Made by a program: the position numbers and the translations under genes. Source: Clostridioides mangenotii TR (GTDB lineage: Bacteria > Bacillota > Clostridia > Peptostreptococcales > Peptostreptococcaceae). Taken from it: a stretch of DNA of 64,000 bases. The notes beneath the pieces were generated by a model. The model saw only the letters and a list, made by a program, of their open reading frames with translations, was not told where the DNA came from and searched no databases. Location of the stretch: contig NZ_AXUS01000010.1 in NCBI RefSeq assembly GCF_000498755.1, positions 1 through 64,000 on the forward strand, given 5' to 3'. Positions 36,034-45,447 of the stretch are shown piece by piece. Within the stretch, counting starts at the first letter, position 1, and each line of letters begins with the position of its first letter.

Positions 36034-39000
36034 ATGAATGATGTTTTTGTATATCCTTTACGAAACTCAGAGGAATATAAAGATGCACTAAATTATGTAA
36101 AAGCAGGGCAAGGATCACTACTAGTAAATGGTCTATTGCAAGTACAAAAACCTCATATTACGTATTCGTTATTTAAGGACACATCAAAACAGACCTTGTT
36201 TATAGCGAGCAGTGAATTGGAAGCAAAGAAAGTGTATGAGGACTTATGTTTTTATGCTAAAGATAAAGTGGAGATTTTAGGCTTTGAAGATATAAATTTT
36301 TATCATCTTGAGGCAAAGGACAGATCAGAAGAAGCTAAAAAATTAAAAGTATTAACTAGGTTAGCTAAAGGAGAAGAAATAATACTTGTAACTTCCATAG
36401 AAGCAATTTTAAAAAAATACACTCCAAAAGAGATGTTGATAGACAATATATTCTCTTATAAAGTGGGAGATACAATAGATTTAGAAGGTCTAACTGATAA
36501 GTTGGTCAACTTAGGTTATGAGAGAGTATCTAGAATAGAGGGATTTGGACAGTTTAGTGTGAGAGGTGGTATAGTAGATATATTTTCCTTAGAATATTCA
36601 AACCCAATTCGTATGGAATTATTCGATGATGAAATTGATTCTATACGAACTTTTGACGTTCTATCACAAAAATCAATCGATAAGATAGATAGCTTCAGTG
36701 TAACTCCTTCAAGAGAGTTTATATATCCTGAAAAGATTGATACAGCTGTTACAAGACTTAAGAAGGATACTACAGACAATACAGATGAAGATGCGTTTAT
36801 GAATATAGACAACATCTCAAATAAGATATACTTTGAGGGTATTGAAAACTATATTGATTATATATACGATACAGGCGAAAAAAGTTTGTTTTCGTACCTA
36901 AATGACGATGCAGTGGTATTTCTAAGTGACATAACTAGATTTAAAGAGAAGTGTGAAAACCTTCAAAATACATTTAAAGAAAACTACAAAGTTAATTTAG
37001 AGAGAGGACTTGCAATTAAAAAACAGGCCGAACTTTTTTACAGTTATCACGATATCGAGCATCTATTAAAAAACAAGAAACTTATATTGAATACTCTTCT
37101 ACCAAAGGCTGTAAGTCATTTTTCAGTAGAAAAGATAATTAATTTTGAGTGTAGAGAGATTCCTACTTTTAATGCGAAAATTGAATCTTTAGTTGAAGAA
37201 TTAAACAATTTAAAGTACAACGGACATAAGATAATTTTGGCTACAAATACTTTTGATAGAGCAGAAAAATTAAGAGAAAACCTATTTGAAAGAGGAATAG
37301 AGGCAAATATATCTAATAATAGAGATGTGGAGATAAAATCGTCGCAAATAATAATTACTCAGGGAAATATAAGTCGCGGTTTTCAGTACAAGTCTATAAA
37401 ATTTACTATTATAACTGACAATGAGATGATCGGAGTTCATAGAAGATCTTCGGAGTCAAAGCGTAAGAAGAAGAATAAAAAAGGTAAGACTATAGAATCG
37501 TTCTTAGATTTGAATAAGGGTGATTATGTAGTTCACGAAAACAATGGTATAGGAAGATACGCCGGTATAGAGCAGATTGTAGTCAATGCTATCAAAAAAG
37601 ACTATATGAAAATCGTATACAGAGGTGGAGATAATTTATACGTTCCGATAGATCAGATGGACAAGGTTCAAAAGTATATCGGGGCAGAAGTGGAAAAGGT
37701 TAAACTTAATAAGCTTGGAGCTAGCGAGTGGGTAAAGGCAAAATCAAAGGTTAAAAAAGAAATTGAAGATATGACCAAAGAACTTGTCGAGCTCTACGCT
37801 AAACGTGAAAAAATTAAAGGCTATGGTTTCTCTAAGGATACTCCGTGGCAATCTGAGTTTGAGTCACTATTCCCATACCAAGAGACAGATGATCAACTTA
37901 AAGCAATAGAAGAAACTAAAAAAGATATGGAATCGATTAAGGTGATGGATAGGCTAATCTGCGGTGATGTTGGTTACGGAAAAACTGAGGTAGCAATAAG
38001 GGCGATTTTTAAAGCTTGTATGGATCAAAAACAAGTTGCAGTATTGGTTCCAACTACTATACTTGCACAACAGCATTACAACACTTTTAAAGAGAGATTT
38101 TCTTCGTATCCACTTAGAGTGGAAGTTTTAAGTAGATTTAAAACTCCGAAGGAACAAAAACAGATAGTTGAAGATGCCAAGAAGGGTCTTGTAGATATTT
38201 TAATAGGGACTCATAGAATTATTTCTAGTGACATAGATTTACCGAATCTAGGTCTAGTTGTAGTAGATGAAGAGCAGAGATTTGGAGTCAAACATAAAGA
38301 ATCGCTTAAAAAGATTAAGTCTACTGTAGATGTTATTACGTTATCAGCAACACCTATACCGAGAACTCTCCATATGTCACTAAGTGGTATTAGAGATATG
38401 AGCGTTATTGAAGAGCCACCTCAAGAGAGACATCCTGTTATAACATATGTAACTGAGAATAAGGAAAGCATTATTCAGGATGAAATTGAAAGAGAGTTGG
38501 GAAGAGGAGGCCAAGTATTCTTTGTGTACAACAGAGTTGAACATATAGAAGAGATGGCTAGTATGATAAAAAGATTAGTTCCAGATGCAAAGGTTGCAGT
38601 TGCACATGGTCAGATGACTTCTAAAGCTCTAGAAAATATAATTCTAGGATTTCTGGATAAAGAGTTTGATGTATTAGTATGTACTACTATTATAGAAACA
38701 GGTATGGATATATCAAATGCTAATACTATGATAATATACGATGCTGACAAGATGGGGCTTGCTCAACTTTATCAGTTGAGAGGAAGAGTAGGAAGAAGTA
38801 CTAGACAAGGTTATGCTTATCTTATGTACGAAAAAGATAAATCTTTAAGTGAAGTAGCAGAAAAAAGGTTAAAAGCTATAAGAGAATTTACTGAATTTGG
38901 ATCAGGATTTAAAATAGCTATGAGAGACCTCGAGATTAGAGGTGCTGGTAATATTTTAGGATCTCAACAACACGGACATATGGCTGTAATAGGTTATGAT

Positions 39001-39435
39001 CTTTATGTTAAGATGTTAAATAACGCTATTAGGAAGGTTAAAGGTGAGGATATCCAAGAAGAAGTCGATGTAGAAATAGAGTTAAATGTGAATGCCTTTA
39101 TTCCGGATTCTTATATTGACGGAGAACTTACTAAGATTGAGATGTATAAAAAAATAGCAGCCATCGAATCAAAGCAAGATATGTTTGATGTGCAAGAAGA
39201 GATGGAAGATAGATTTTCGGATATACCGAATTCTGTAAATTGCCTACTCAAGATAGCTTATATAAAGACCCTATGTAAACAGCTAAAAATAGAGAAAATA
39301 AGACACATCAAAGATGAGATTATGCTTGAACCTATAACTAAGTACAAAACAAAGGAAAAAGTAGGTTATAATATAGTGAATGAGCTAGAAGAACTATTAG
39401 AGAAAATGTGTGGAGTTAAAAAACTGAAAAAATAA
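36034..39435 (+). CDS. mfd: Transcription-repair coupling factor
   Basis: The 1133-residue product has an N-terminal UvrB-like module (about 1-400), an RNA-polymerase-interacting CarD-like domain (GDYVVHENNGIGRYAGI, near 490), a RecG-type translocase with Walker A GDVGYGKTEVAIRA, box II DEEQRFGVKH, motif III LSATPIPRT and motif VI RGRVGRS, and a C-terminal TRCF domain. It removes stalled RNA polymerase at lesions and recruits UvrA. Length is near the usual 1150. Preceded by GAGAGGGAGAG. Confidence 0.97.
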   Translation: MNDVFVYPLRNSEEYKDALNYVKAGQGSLLVNGLLQVQKPHITYSLFKDTSKQTLFIASSELEAKKVYEDLCFYAKDKVEILGFEDINFYHLEAKDRSEEAKKLKVLTRLAKGEEIILVTSIEAILKKYTPKEMLIDNIFSYKVGDTIDLEGLTDKLVNLGYERVSRIEGFGQFSVRGGIVDIFSLEYSNPIRMELFDDEIDSIRTFDVLSQKSIDKIDSFSVTPSREFIYPEKIDTAVTRLKKDTTDNTDEDAFMNIDNISNKIYFEGIENYIDYIYDTGEKSLFSYLNDDAVVFLSDITRFKEKCENLQNTFKENYKVNLERGLAIKKQAELFYSYHDIEHLLKNKKLILNTLLPKAVSHFSVEKIINFECREIPTFNAKIESLVEELNNLKYNGHKIILATNTFDRAEKLRENLFERGIEANISNNRDVEIKSSQIIITQGNISRGFQYKSIKFTIITDNEMIGVHRRSSESKRKKKNKKGKTIESFLDLNKGDYVVHENNGIGRYAGIEQIVVNAIKKDYMKIVYRGGDNLYVPIDQMDKVQKYIGAEVEKVKLNKLGASEWVKAKSKVKKEIEDMTKELVELYAKREKIKGYGFSKDTPWQSEFESLFPYQETDDQLKAIEETKKDMESIKVMDRLICGDVGYGKTEVAIRAIFKACMDQKQVAVLVPTTILAQQHYNTFKERFSSYPLRVEVLSRFKTPKEQKQIVEDAKKGLVDILIGTHRIISSDIDLPNLGLVVVDEEQRFGVKHKESLKKIKSTVDVITLSATPIPRTLHMSLSGIRDMSVIEEPPQERHPVITYVTENKESIIQDEIERELGRGGQVFFVYNRVEHIEEMASMIKRLVPDAKVAVAHGQMTSKALENIILGFLDKEFDVLVCTTIIETGMDISNANTMIIYDADKMGLAQLYQLRGRVGRSTRQGYAYLMYEKDKSLSEVAEKRLKAIREFTEFGSGFKIAMRDLEIRGAGNILGSQQHGHMAVIGYDLYVKMLNNAIRKVKGEDIQEEVDVEIELNVNAFIPDSYIDGELTKIEMYKKIAAIESKQDMFDVQEEMEDRFSDIPNSVNCLLKIAYIKTLCKQLKIEKIRHIKDEIMLEPITKYKTKEKVGYNIVNELEELLEKMCGVKKLKK

Positions 39436-39451
39436 GAAGGAGTGTTTAAAT

Positions 39452-40441
39452 TTGAAGAAATTAATAACATTAGCCGTGTCAATATTGATGATGATATCAG
39501 TAACTGCTTGTAGTAGCTCAAATGTAGTTGCGACAGTAGATAAAACAGAGGTATCAAAAGATGAATACCAAAAAATGTTGAATATCAGTAAAATAACTGC
39601 TGAGTCTCAATATGGAAAAGAGATATGGGACCAAGAAGTTTCTGAAGGTGTTAAATTTAAAGATCAAATGAAAGACAGTATTCTTGAACAGCTTATTGGC
39701 ACTGAAGTAATCTATAATCAGGCTAAAAAAGATAATTTAGTTCCTACTGAAAAAGAGGTTAAAAAGAGTGTAGATGAAATAAAGAAAAATATTGAGTCGA
39801 ATAAAGATTACAAAAAACAACTCGATGAAATTGGAATAGATGACACTTTCTTGTCTGATCAGGAGAAAAAGAGTATAGCTTTACAAAGATATCAAGAAGC
39901 GTTTTATAAAAATACTAAAGTAACAGAGAGCGATCTAAAAAAATACTACGACTCTCACAAAGAAGAGTTTAACAAAGATCAAGTTGAAGCATCTCATATC
40001 CTTATAAAGACAGTTGATGATTCAAACAAAGAATTGCCAAAAGCAAAAAAAGAAGCAGCTAAGAAAAAGGCTGAGGAAGTTCTTAAAAAAGTTAAAGATG
40101 GAGGAGATTTCGCTAAATTAGCAAAAGAGTACTCTCAAGATGGCTCGGCTGAAAGCGGTGGATCACTAGGCTTCTTTGGCAAAGGTGATATGGTTGAACC
40201 TTTTGAAAAAGCAGCATTCTCACTAAAAGAAGGAGAGATTTCTGATATAGTAGAAACTCAATACGGTTACCATATTATCAAAGTAACAAACAAGAAAAAG
40301 GATGTAACTTCCTTCGAAGATGCAAAAGATACAATGAAACAAAGCATACTTGAAGAGAAGTACTCACAAAAAATTGAGAAACTTACTAAAGCAGCAAAAA
40401 TTGATAGAAACGAAAAAGTTATAAAGAAAGTTACTTTCTAG
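39452..40441 (+). CDS. prsA: PrsA-like foldase lipoprotein (parvulin peptidyl-prolyl isomerase)
   Basis: The 329-residue product has a lipoprotein signal ending SVTACSSS (Cys near residue 20), a SurA-like N-terminal chaperone helix region, and a parvulin domain (VEASHILIKT, SQDGSAESGGSLGFFGKGDMVEPFEKAAF, QYGYHIIKV, about residues 170-285). It acts outside the membrane in folding exported proteins. TTG start with AAGAAGGAGTG at good distance. Directly after mfd (16 bases), followed by a terminator. Confidence 0.92.
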   Translation: MKKLITLAVSILMMISVTACSSSNVVATVDKTEVSKDEYQKMLNISKITAESQYGKEIWDQEVSEGVKFKDQMKDSILEQLIGTEVIYNQAKKDNLVPTEKEVKKSVDEIKKNIESNKDYKKQLDEIGIDDTFLSDQEKKSIALQRYQEAFYKNTKVTESDLKKYYDSHKEEFNKDQVEASHILIKTVDDSNKELPKAKKEAAKKKAEEVLKKVKDGGDFAKLAKEYSQDGSAESGGSLGFFGKGDMVEPFEKAAFSLKEGEISDIVETQYGYHIIKVTNKKKDVTSFEDAKDTMKQSILEEKYSQKIEKLTKAAKIDRNEKVIKKVTF

Positions 40442-40507
40442 AATAAATAAAATTTATTAGAGAGAAGCCAAATATACACAAAATAGATACTTATAAACAA
40501 AAATAAT

Positions 40508-40540
40508 AAGCTATATCAAAATTGATGTAGCTTTTTTGCA
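40508..40540 (+). terminator. Rho-independent terminator after prsA
   Basis: AGCTATATCA / TGATGTAGCT followed by TTTTTTG. Confidence 0.88.
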
Positions 40541-40599
40541 TATAATTCTTTTTCTTGGTAAAAATATACTTAAAGTTTTATATGGAGGTATTATACAAT

Positions 40600-41139
40600 A
40601 TGAAAGCAACAGGAATAGTTAGACGAATAGATGATCTTGGTAGAGTAGTTGTTCCTAAAGAAATAAGAAAAACTCTAAGAATTAAAGAAGGAGATCCACT
40701 AGAGATTTTTACAGCGAGGGATGGAGAAGTTATATTGAAGAAATACTCTCCTATGGGAGAACTAAACGAGTTTGCCCAAACTTACGCTGAATCATTAGGA
40801 GAGGTATTTGGATACGGCGTGGTTATAACAGATTCAGATTCTATAATAGCTGTATCTAAAATATCAAAAAAAGATTACAAAGAAAAAAATATAAGCAGTG
40901 ATTTAGAAGAGTTTATTTCTAATAGAAATACTAAGTATCTTGAAGGTAATGAAATGATTTCTCTTCATAGAGATGACCCTGGAGAGTACTCAGCACAATA
41001 TATAGTTCCTATTATAAGCGATTCAGGTGATTGCATAGGCGCTATAGTGTTGCTATCTAAAGATGAGGATGCATCGCTTGTAAATGAAGAAAAAAGCCTT
41101 AAGATCGCTGCAAACTTTTTAGGGAAACAAGTTCAATAA
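40600..41139 (+). CDS. spoVT: Stage V sporulation regulator SpoVT
   Basis: The 179-residue product has an N-terminal AbrB-type swapped-hairpin DNA-binding domain (ATGIVRRIDDLGRVVVPKEI, LRIKEGDPLEIF) and a C-terminal GAF-like domain. In spore formers it tunes sigma-G genes in the forespore. Start chosen at MKATGIV, with TGGAGG upstream; the ORF opens 15 codons earlier. Gene order mfd-(prsA)-spoVT-MATE-mazG equals that of Bacillus. Confidence 0.96.
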   Translation: MKATGIVRRIDDLGRVVVPKEIRKTLRIKEGDPLEIFTARDGEVILKKYSPMGELNEFAQTYAESLGEVFGYGVVITDSDSIIAVSKISKKDYKEKNISSDLEEFISNRNTKYLEGNEMISLHRDDPGEYSAQYIVPIISDSGDCIGAIVLLSKDEDASLVNEEKSLKIAANFLGKQVQ

Positions 41140-41142
41140 TTA

Positions 41143-41172
41143 TAAAGGCCTCTTATATAGGAGGTCTTTTGA
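41143..41172 (+). terminator. Rho-independent terminator after spoVT
   Basis: AAAGGCCTC / GAGGTCTTT (one G-U pair) with loop TTATATAG and a T tail. Confidence 0.75.
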
Positions 41173-41256
41173 AGTTTTTGTGTAAAATATTGTATATGAT
41201 ATTAAAAATATGGTATATTAATGTTTGTTGTTATATAAACGATTTGGAGGTTCACT

Positions 41257-42870
41257 ATGGCTAATAACAAAAATAAGGACTCTTTTTTAAAGGGCGCGCT
41301 TATACTTGGAGCGGCAGGTATACTGATAAAGATAATAGGTGCATTTTTTAGAATTCCACTTGGCAATATGATTGGATCTGAAGGTATGGGATACTATCAA
41401 ACTGCCTATCCTATTTATACACTTTTTCTAACTCTGGCAACAGCAGGTTTTCCAACCGCGGTGGCTAAGTTAGTATCTGAGAAAGTTGCTGTAAATGATA
41501 ATAAAGGTGCATATAGAATATTTAAAGTATCTCGTACTATACTTTTAATAACTGGTGTAGTTGTCTTCTGTATCCTATTTTTTGGATCTGAATTTATAGT
41601 TACAAATATTATGAAAAATCCAAATGCATTATATGCAATGAAGGCTATATCACCGGCGCTACTTTTTGTACCAGTTATGTCTGCGTATAGAGGATATTTC
41701 CAAGGTAGAAGTGAAATGACAAAGATAGCTTTCTCACAAATTATAGAACAGTTAATAAGAGTTGGCTTAGGTCTTTACCTTGCATATGTTTTAAATAGTT
41801 TATACGGTGTTAAATTAGGGGCTGCAGGAGCTATATCAGGTGCGACGCTTGGTTCTATAGGTTCTGTTATATTCTTAATAATTGTTTATCTAATAGGCAG
41901 AAAAGAACGTAGATTAGAAATTGAGTCTAGTCCAAACTTCAAAGTAGAGAGTTTTTCTAGAATTCTTAAAAACTTACTTGTAGTCACAATTCCGATAACA
42001 ATTGGCGCTTGCGTTATGCCACTTGTAAATATGATAGATACTGTAATAGTAATAGATAGAATGATGAGTGCTGGATTTACATATAAAATGGCAAACTCTA
42101 TGTTTGGTCAACTTACAGGGATGGCAATGGTTATAGTGAATTTACCTATGGTAATTACTACAGCGCTTAGTATGAGCTTGGTTCCTTCAATTTCTGCTTC
42201 ATATGCTGTAGGAAATAAATTTAAGGCGAGAAATGATACAAAAAGTGCAATAAAAGTTACATTGCTTATAGTTTTACCATGTGCATTTGGCCTTGCTTCA
42301 CTGGCGAATCCTATAATGCAACTACTATTCCCTAAAGAGCCTGCAAGTATTGGAGTTTTACTATTTACACTTGCACCTTGTGCAATATTTTTAGGGATTA
42401 TACAGACTACAAACGGCATACTACAAGGTATGGGAAAACCGATGGTTCCAGTTGTTGCGCTTGTAACAGGTATGGTATTCAAAATAATTATAAGCTATAC
42501 ATTGACTGGAATTCATGATATAAATATATTAGGTTCAGCTCTTGGTACAGTTACAGCTTATTTTGTGGCTGCATTTATCAACATAATGTACATCAGGAGA
42601 TCTATGAAATTAAAGCTATCTACTAGAGAGTTTATCATTAAACCTTTAATAACTGTTATGACTATGTACGTAGTAGTAAAGATAAGTTACGGTTTCTTAG
42701 TAGGAATTTTGGGAAGTAATTTAACTACAGTTGTAGCTATTTGCATAGGTGGGCTTGTATATGTTTTAGTTGTTCTTGGTATAGGAGCCATTACGAAAGA
42801 AGAAATACTTACTATGCCTAAAGGAGATAAGATATACGGATCATTAAAGAAAATTAGACTTATAAGATAA
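41257..42870 (+). CDS. MATE/MOP-superfamily flippase (SpoVB/YabM type)
   Basis: The 537-residue integral membrane protein has about 14 helices. The N-terminus FLKGALILGAAGILIKIIGAFFRIPLG is typical of the polysaccharide transporter/SpoVB group, with AYRGYFQGRSEM in the first half. It probably flips a lipid-linked wall or cortex precursor. Its position between spoVT and mazG equals yabM of Bacillus. GGAGG before the ATG. Whether it serves peptidoglycan or another polymer cannot be told. Confidence 0.9.
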   Translation: MANNKNKDSFLKGALILGAAGILIKIIGAFFRIPLGNMIGSEGMGYYQTAYPIYTLFLTLATAGFPTAVAKLVSEKVAVNDNKGAYRIFKVSRTILLITGVVVFCILFFGSEFIVTNIMKNPNALYAMKAISPALLFVPVMSAYRGYFQGRSEMTKIAFSQIIEQLIRVGLGLYLAYVLNSLYGVKLGAAGAISGATLGSIGSVIFLIIVYLIGRKERRLEIESSPNFKVESFSRILKNLLVVTIPITIGACVMPLVNMIDTVIVIDRMMSAGFTYKMANSMFGQLTGMAMVIVNLPMVITTALSMSLVPSISASYAVGNKFKARNDTKSAIKVTLLIVLPCAFGLASLANPIMQLLFPKEPASIGVLLFTLAPCAIFLGIIQTTNGILQGMGKPMVPVVALVTGMVFKIIISYTLTGIHDINILGSALGTVTAYFVAAFINIMYIRRSMKLKLSTREFIIKPLITVMTMYVVVKISYGFLVGILGSNLTTVVAICIGGLVYVLVVLGIGAITKEEILTMPKGDKIYGSLKKIRLIR

Positions 42871-42983
42871 AATTGGAATTTTTTTGAAGAAATTGGATAT
42901 AATATCGAAGAAAACACAAAAATGTATTATTTTAACTATCAATTTTATTCAAACAATTGCAATATGCTGATAGAGGTGATATT

Positions 42984-44441
42984 ATGGGTAAGATAAGCAT
43001 TGTAGGTCTTGGACCTGGAGATATATCTCTAATAAGTCAAGGGGCTATTAAAGCTTTAAAGTCAAACTCAAGGATTTTTTTTAGAACTGGAAAACACCCT
43101 ATAATTGATGAGTTAAACTCAGAAATAGACTATACTTCACTGGATTACTTTTATGAAAGTGAAGATAGCTTTGAGAATGTATACGCTAAAATATCTGAGT
43201 TCATAGTAGATGAATCTTGCAAAGGTGATTTAGTTTATGCAGTACCAGGTCATCCAAGGGTTGCAGAGAAGACGGTTGGCATAATTGAAGATATAGCATG
43301 TAAAAATCAAATAGAAGTAGATGTAATTCCATCAATGAGCTTTGTAGATGCAATATTTAACTACTTATCAGTAGATCCATCTGTAGGATTTCAGCTTCTC
43401 GACGCCTTTGAGCTCGATGACGTATATATAGATACCAATAAAAGTATGATAATAACTCAAATTTACGACAATTTTACGGCTTCTAATGTAAAATTGAGAT
43501 TAAGTGAATATTATGAGTATGATCAGGAGATATATATAGTTAAGGCAGCTGGGGTCAAAGGATTGGAGAATAAGAAAGCGGTTAAGCTATACGAACTAGA
43601 TAGAAAAGACAATAGATTTGATTACCTTACAAGCTTGTATATACCTAAAAGTTCAAATAAAATGTATAATACTGTGCATGATTTGGAAATGATAGTAAAG
43701 AAACTTAGAGGGCCTAATGGCTGTGAATGGGATAAAAAGCAGACTCATGAATCTTTGAAAAAGTTTCTTATAGAAGAATCTTACGAACTTATTAATGCCA
43801 TAGACAACAAAGATGACGATGAGATAGTTGAAGAACTTGGGGATGTGCTTTTACAAGTTGCCCTACATTGTCAGATAGGTAAAGAGGAAGGGTATTTTGA
43901 CTTAGCGGAAGTAGTGAGTGGTATATGTAAAAAACTGATTAACAGACATCCTCACGTGTTTAATGCTGGTGATAATAGTAATTTCTCAGAAAAGACTTGG
44001 GAAGAGCTGAAAAAGGAAGAAAAAGGTGAAGAGGCCATAACAGACAGTATGGTTAGAATACCCGAGAGTCTTCCGGCTCTAATGAAGGCTACAAAAGTTC
44101 AAAAAAAAGCGGCACTTGTAGGATTTGACTGGGACAATATAGAAGATGTATTTAAAAAGATTGAGGAAGAATATCATGAATTACTTGACGAATGCAGAGT
44201 TAAGAATATAAAATACATAAAGGAAGAGTTAGGTGATTTGATATTCTCAATTGTAAATTTGGCGAGGTTTTTAGGTATAGATTCAGAGGAGGCTCTGAAT
44301 AGTACAACGGCTAAATTTATATACAGATTCCAATTTATTGAACAGAAGTCAATTGAGTTAGGTAAAAAACTTGGAGACATGACATTAGAAGAGATGGACA
44401 ATTATTGGAATCAGGCAAAAATACAAAAAGAAGATAAATAA
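42984..44441 (+). CDS. mazG: Nucleoside triphosphate pyrophosphohydrolase MazG with methylase-like domain
   Basis: The 485-residue product has an N-terminal tetrapyrrole-methylase-like domain (IVGLGPGDISLISQGAI, about 1-210) joined to two MazG units. The first shows CEWDKKQTHESLKKFLIEESYE and EELGDVLLQV, the second EEELGDLIFSIVNLARF. It hydrolyses non-canonical NTPs to NMP and pyrophosphate; the role of the methylase part is unknown. The Bacillus homologue YabN has the same fusion. Start at MGKISIV because GAGGTGAT precedes it; the earlier start lacks a site. Confidence 0.94.
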   Translation: MGKISIVGLGPGDISLISQGAIKALKSNSRIFFRTGKHPIIDELNSEIDYTSLDYFYESEDSFENVYAKISEFIVDESCKGDLVYAVPGHPRVAEKTVGIIEDIACKNQIEVDVIPSMSFVDAIFNYLSVDPSVGFQLLDAFELDDVYIDTNKSMIITQIYDNFTASNVKLRLSEYYEYDQEIYIVKAAGVKGLENKKAVKLYELDRKDNRFDYLTSLYIPKSSNKMYNTVHDLEMIVKKLRGPNGCEWDKKQTHESLKKFLIEESYELINAIDNKDDDEIVEELGDVLLQVALHCQIGKEEGYFDLAEVVSGICKKLINRHPHVFNAGDNSNFSEKTWEELKKEEKGEEAITDSMVRIPESLPALMKATKVQKKAALVGFDWDNIEDVFKKIEEEYHELLDECRVKNIKYIKEELGDLIFSIVNLARFLGIDSEEALNSTTAKFIYRFQFIEQKSIELGKKLGDMTLEEMDNYWNQAKIQKEDK

Positions 44442-44534
44442 AAAGGTATTTTGTCAAAAATCTAGAACTTTTATCTTTATAGCGGATGAAGGTCTATATT
44501 ATAAACATAAACAATTTTTTAGGAGGTAAATATC

Positions 44535-44813
44535 GTGAATAAAGCTGAATTAGTATCAAAAATGGCAGAAAAGAGTGGGTTAACTAAGAAAGAGGCAGAG
44601 GTTGCATTAAACGCATTTATGAACTCTGTACAAGATGCTCTTGTAAATAACGAAAAAGTTCAATTAGTAGGATTTGGTACTTTTGAAACTAGAGAGAGAG
44701 CTGCTAGACAAGGAAGAAACCCAAGAGATCCTGAGCAAGTTATAGACATACCAGCTTCTAAAGCACCTGTTTTCAAAGCAGGAAAAGGTCTTAAAGATAT
44801 AATAAACAAATAA
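44535..44813 (+). CDS. hup: HU family DNA-binding protein
   Basis: The 92-residue HU protein carries VNKAELVSKMAEKSGLTKKEAE-type helices and the arm GFGTFETRERAARQGRNPRDPEQ. It is a non-specific DNA-bending nucleoid protein. GTG start after TTAGGAGG. It lies between mazG and rqcP, a common clostridial order, followed by a strong terminator. Confidence 0.96.
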   Translation: MNKAELVSKMAEKSGLTKKEAEVALNAFMNSVQDALVNNEKVQLVGFGTFETRERAARQGRNPRDPEQVIDIPASKAPVFKAGKGLKDIINK

Positions 44814-44827
44814 TATATATTATTTTA

Positions 44828-44872
44828 ATTCAAAGGAAGTGTGGACGAACTCCACACTTCCTTTGAATAGTT
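44828..44872 (+). terminator. Rho-independent terminator after hup
   Basis: Perfect 18-bp stem ATTCAAAGGAAGTGTGGA / TCCACACTTCCTTTGAAT with loop CGAAC, followed by AGTTTT. Confidence 0.88.
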
Positions 44873-44888
44873 TTAAGGAGGATACTGT

Positions 44889-45130
44889 ATGAGATTAGAC
44901 AAGTACTTAAAGGTATCTAGAATAATCAAAAGAAGAACTGTAGCAAAAGACGCATGTGAAAAAGGTATAGTTACTTTAAACGGCAAAGTTGCAAAATCAT
45001 CTTCAGTTGTCGGGATTGGAGATGTTATGGAAATACAGTTTGGAGAGAAAAAATGAAGTTCGAAGTTCTTGAGATAAAAGAACACGTTCTTAAGAATGAT
45101 GCAAAAGAAATGTACAAAATTTTAGAATAA
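44889..45130 (+). pseudogene. rqcP: Ribosome-quality-control S4 protein RqcP, split by a one-base shift
   Basis: The first frame (55 residues) is a normal S4 domain: [22 protein letters not shown] and [18 protein letters not shown]. It stops at TGA (45054-45056) right after an A6 run. The next frame gives KFEVLEIKEHVLKNDAKEMYKIL, exactly the missing C-terminus, to a TAA at 45130. One more A would join them as EKKMKFEV. The protein stabilises P-site tRNA during alanine tailing of stalled nascent chains. Possibilities: assembly error, a true null, slippage on A6 restoring the frame, or two coupled peptides through the ATGA overlap. Confidence 0.85.
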
Positions 45131-45192
45131 AATCAAATTCACTCCAGTATATTTAATAGTAGTATTAATGAATTATGTACTGGAGGGATATT

Positions 45193-45447
45193 ATGGAACA
45201 AAATATAACTTTGAAAGATAGATCTAGCTTAGTTATTTCAGGCGTAGAGCATATTTACTCTTTTAATGATAAAAGGGTAGAGGTTAAGACATCAGTTGGA
45301 GAGATGGTTATTGAGGGCGAAGATATGGATATGAGTAAACTCAGCATTGATGAAAATATAATCAGTATTGAAGGAACCATTAACTCAATCGTATATGCAA
45401 AACCTAGAAAACCTCAAGAGAGTTTCTTCAAGAAGGTGTTTAAGTAA
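45193..45447 (+). CDS. yabP: Sporulation protein YabP
   Basis: The 84-residue product has the YabP/YqfC beta fold (KDRSSLVISGVEHIYSF, VEGT-type strands near IISIEGTINSIVY). In Bacillus it is a sigma-E-controlled mother-cell protein needed with YabQ. TGGAGGG before the ATG at 45193. Its stop directly abuts the yabQ ATG, so the two are translationally coupled. Confidence 0.93.
   Translation: MEQNITLKDRSSLVISGVEHIYSFNDKRVEVKTSVGEMVIEGEDMDMSKLSIDENIISIEGTINSIVYAKPRKPQESFFKKVFK

Noticed and set aside
44828-44868. AGTGTGGACGA in the hup terminator as a third copy of the ksgA repeat
   Set aside because: Only 11 bases agree and they belong to a perfect hairpin; chance resemblance.
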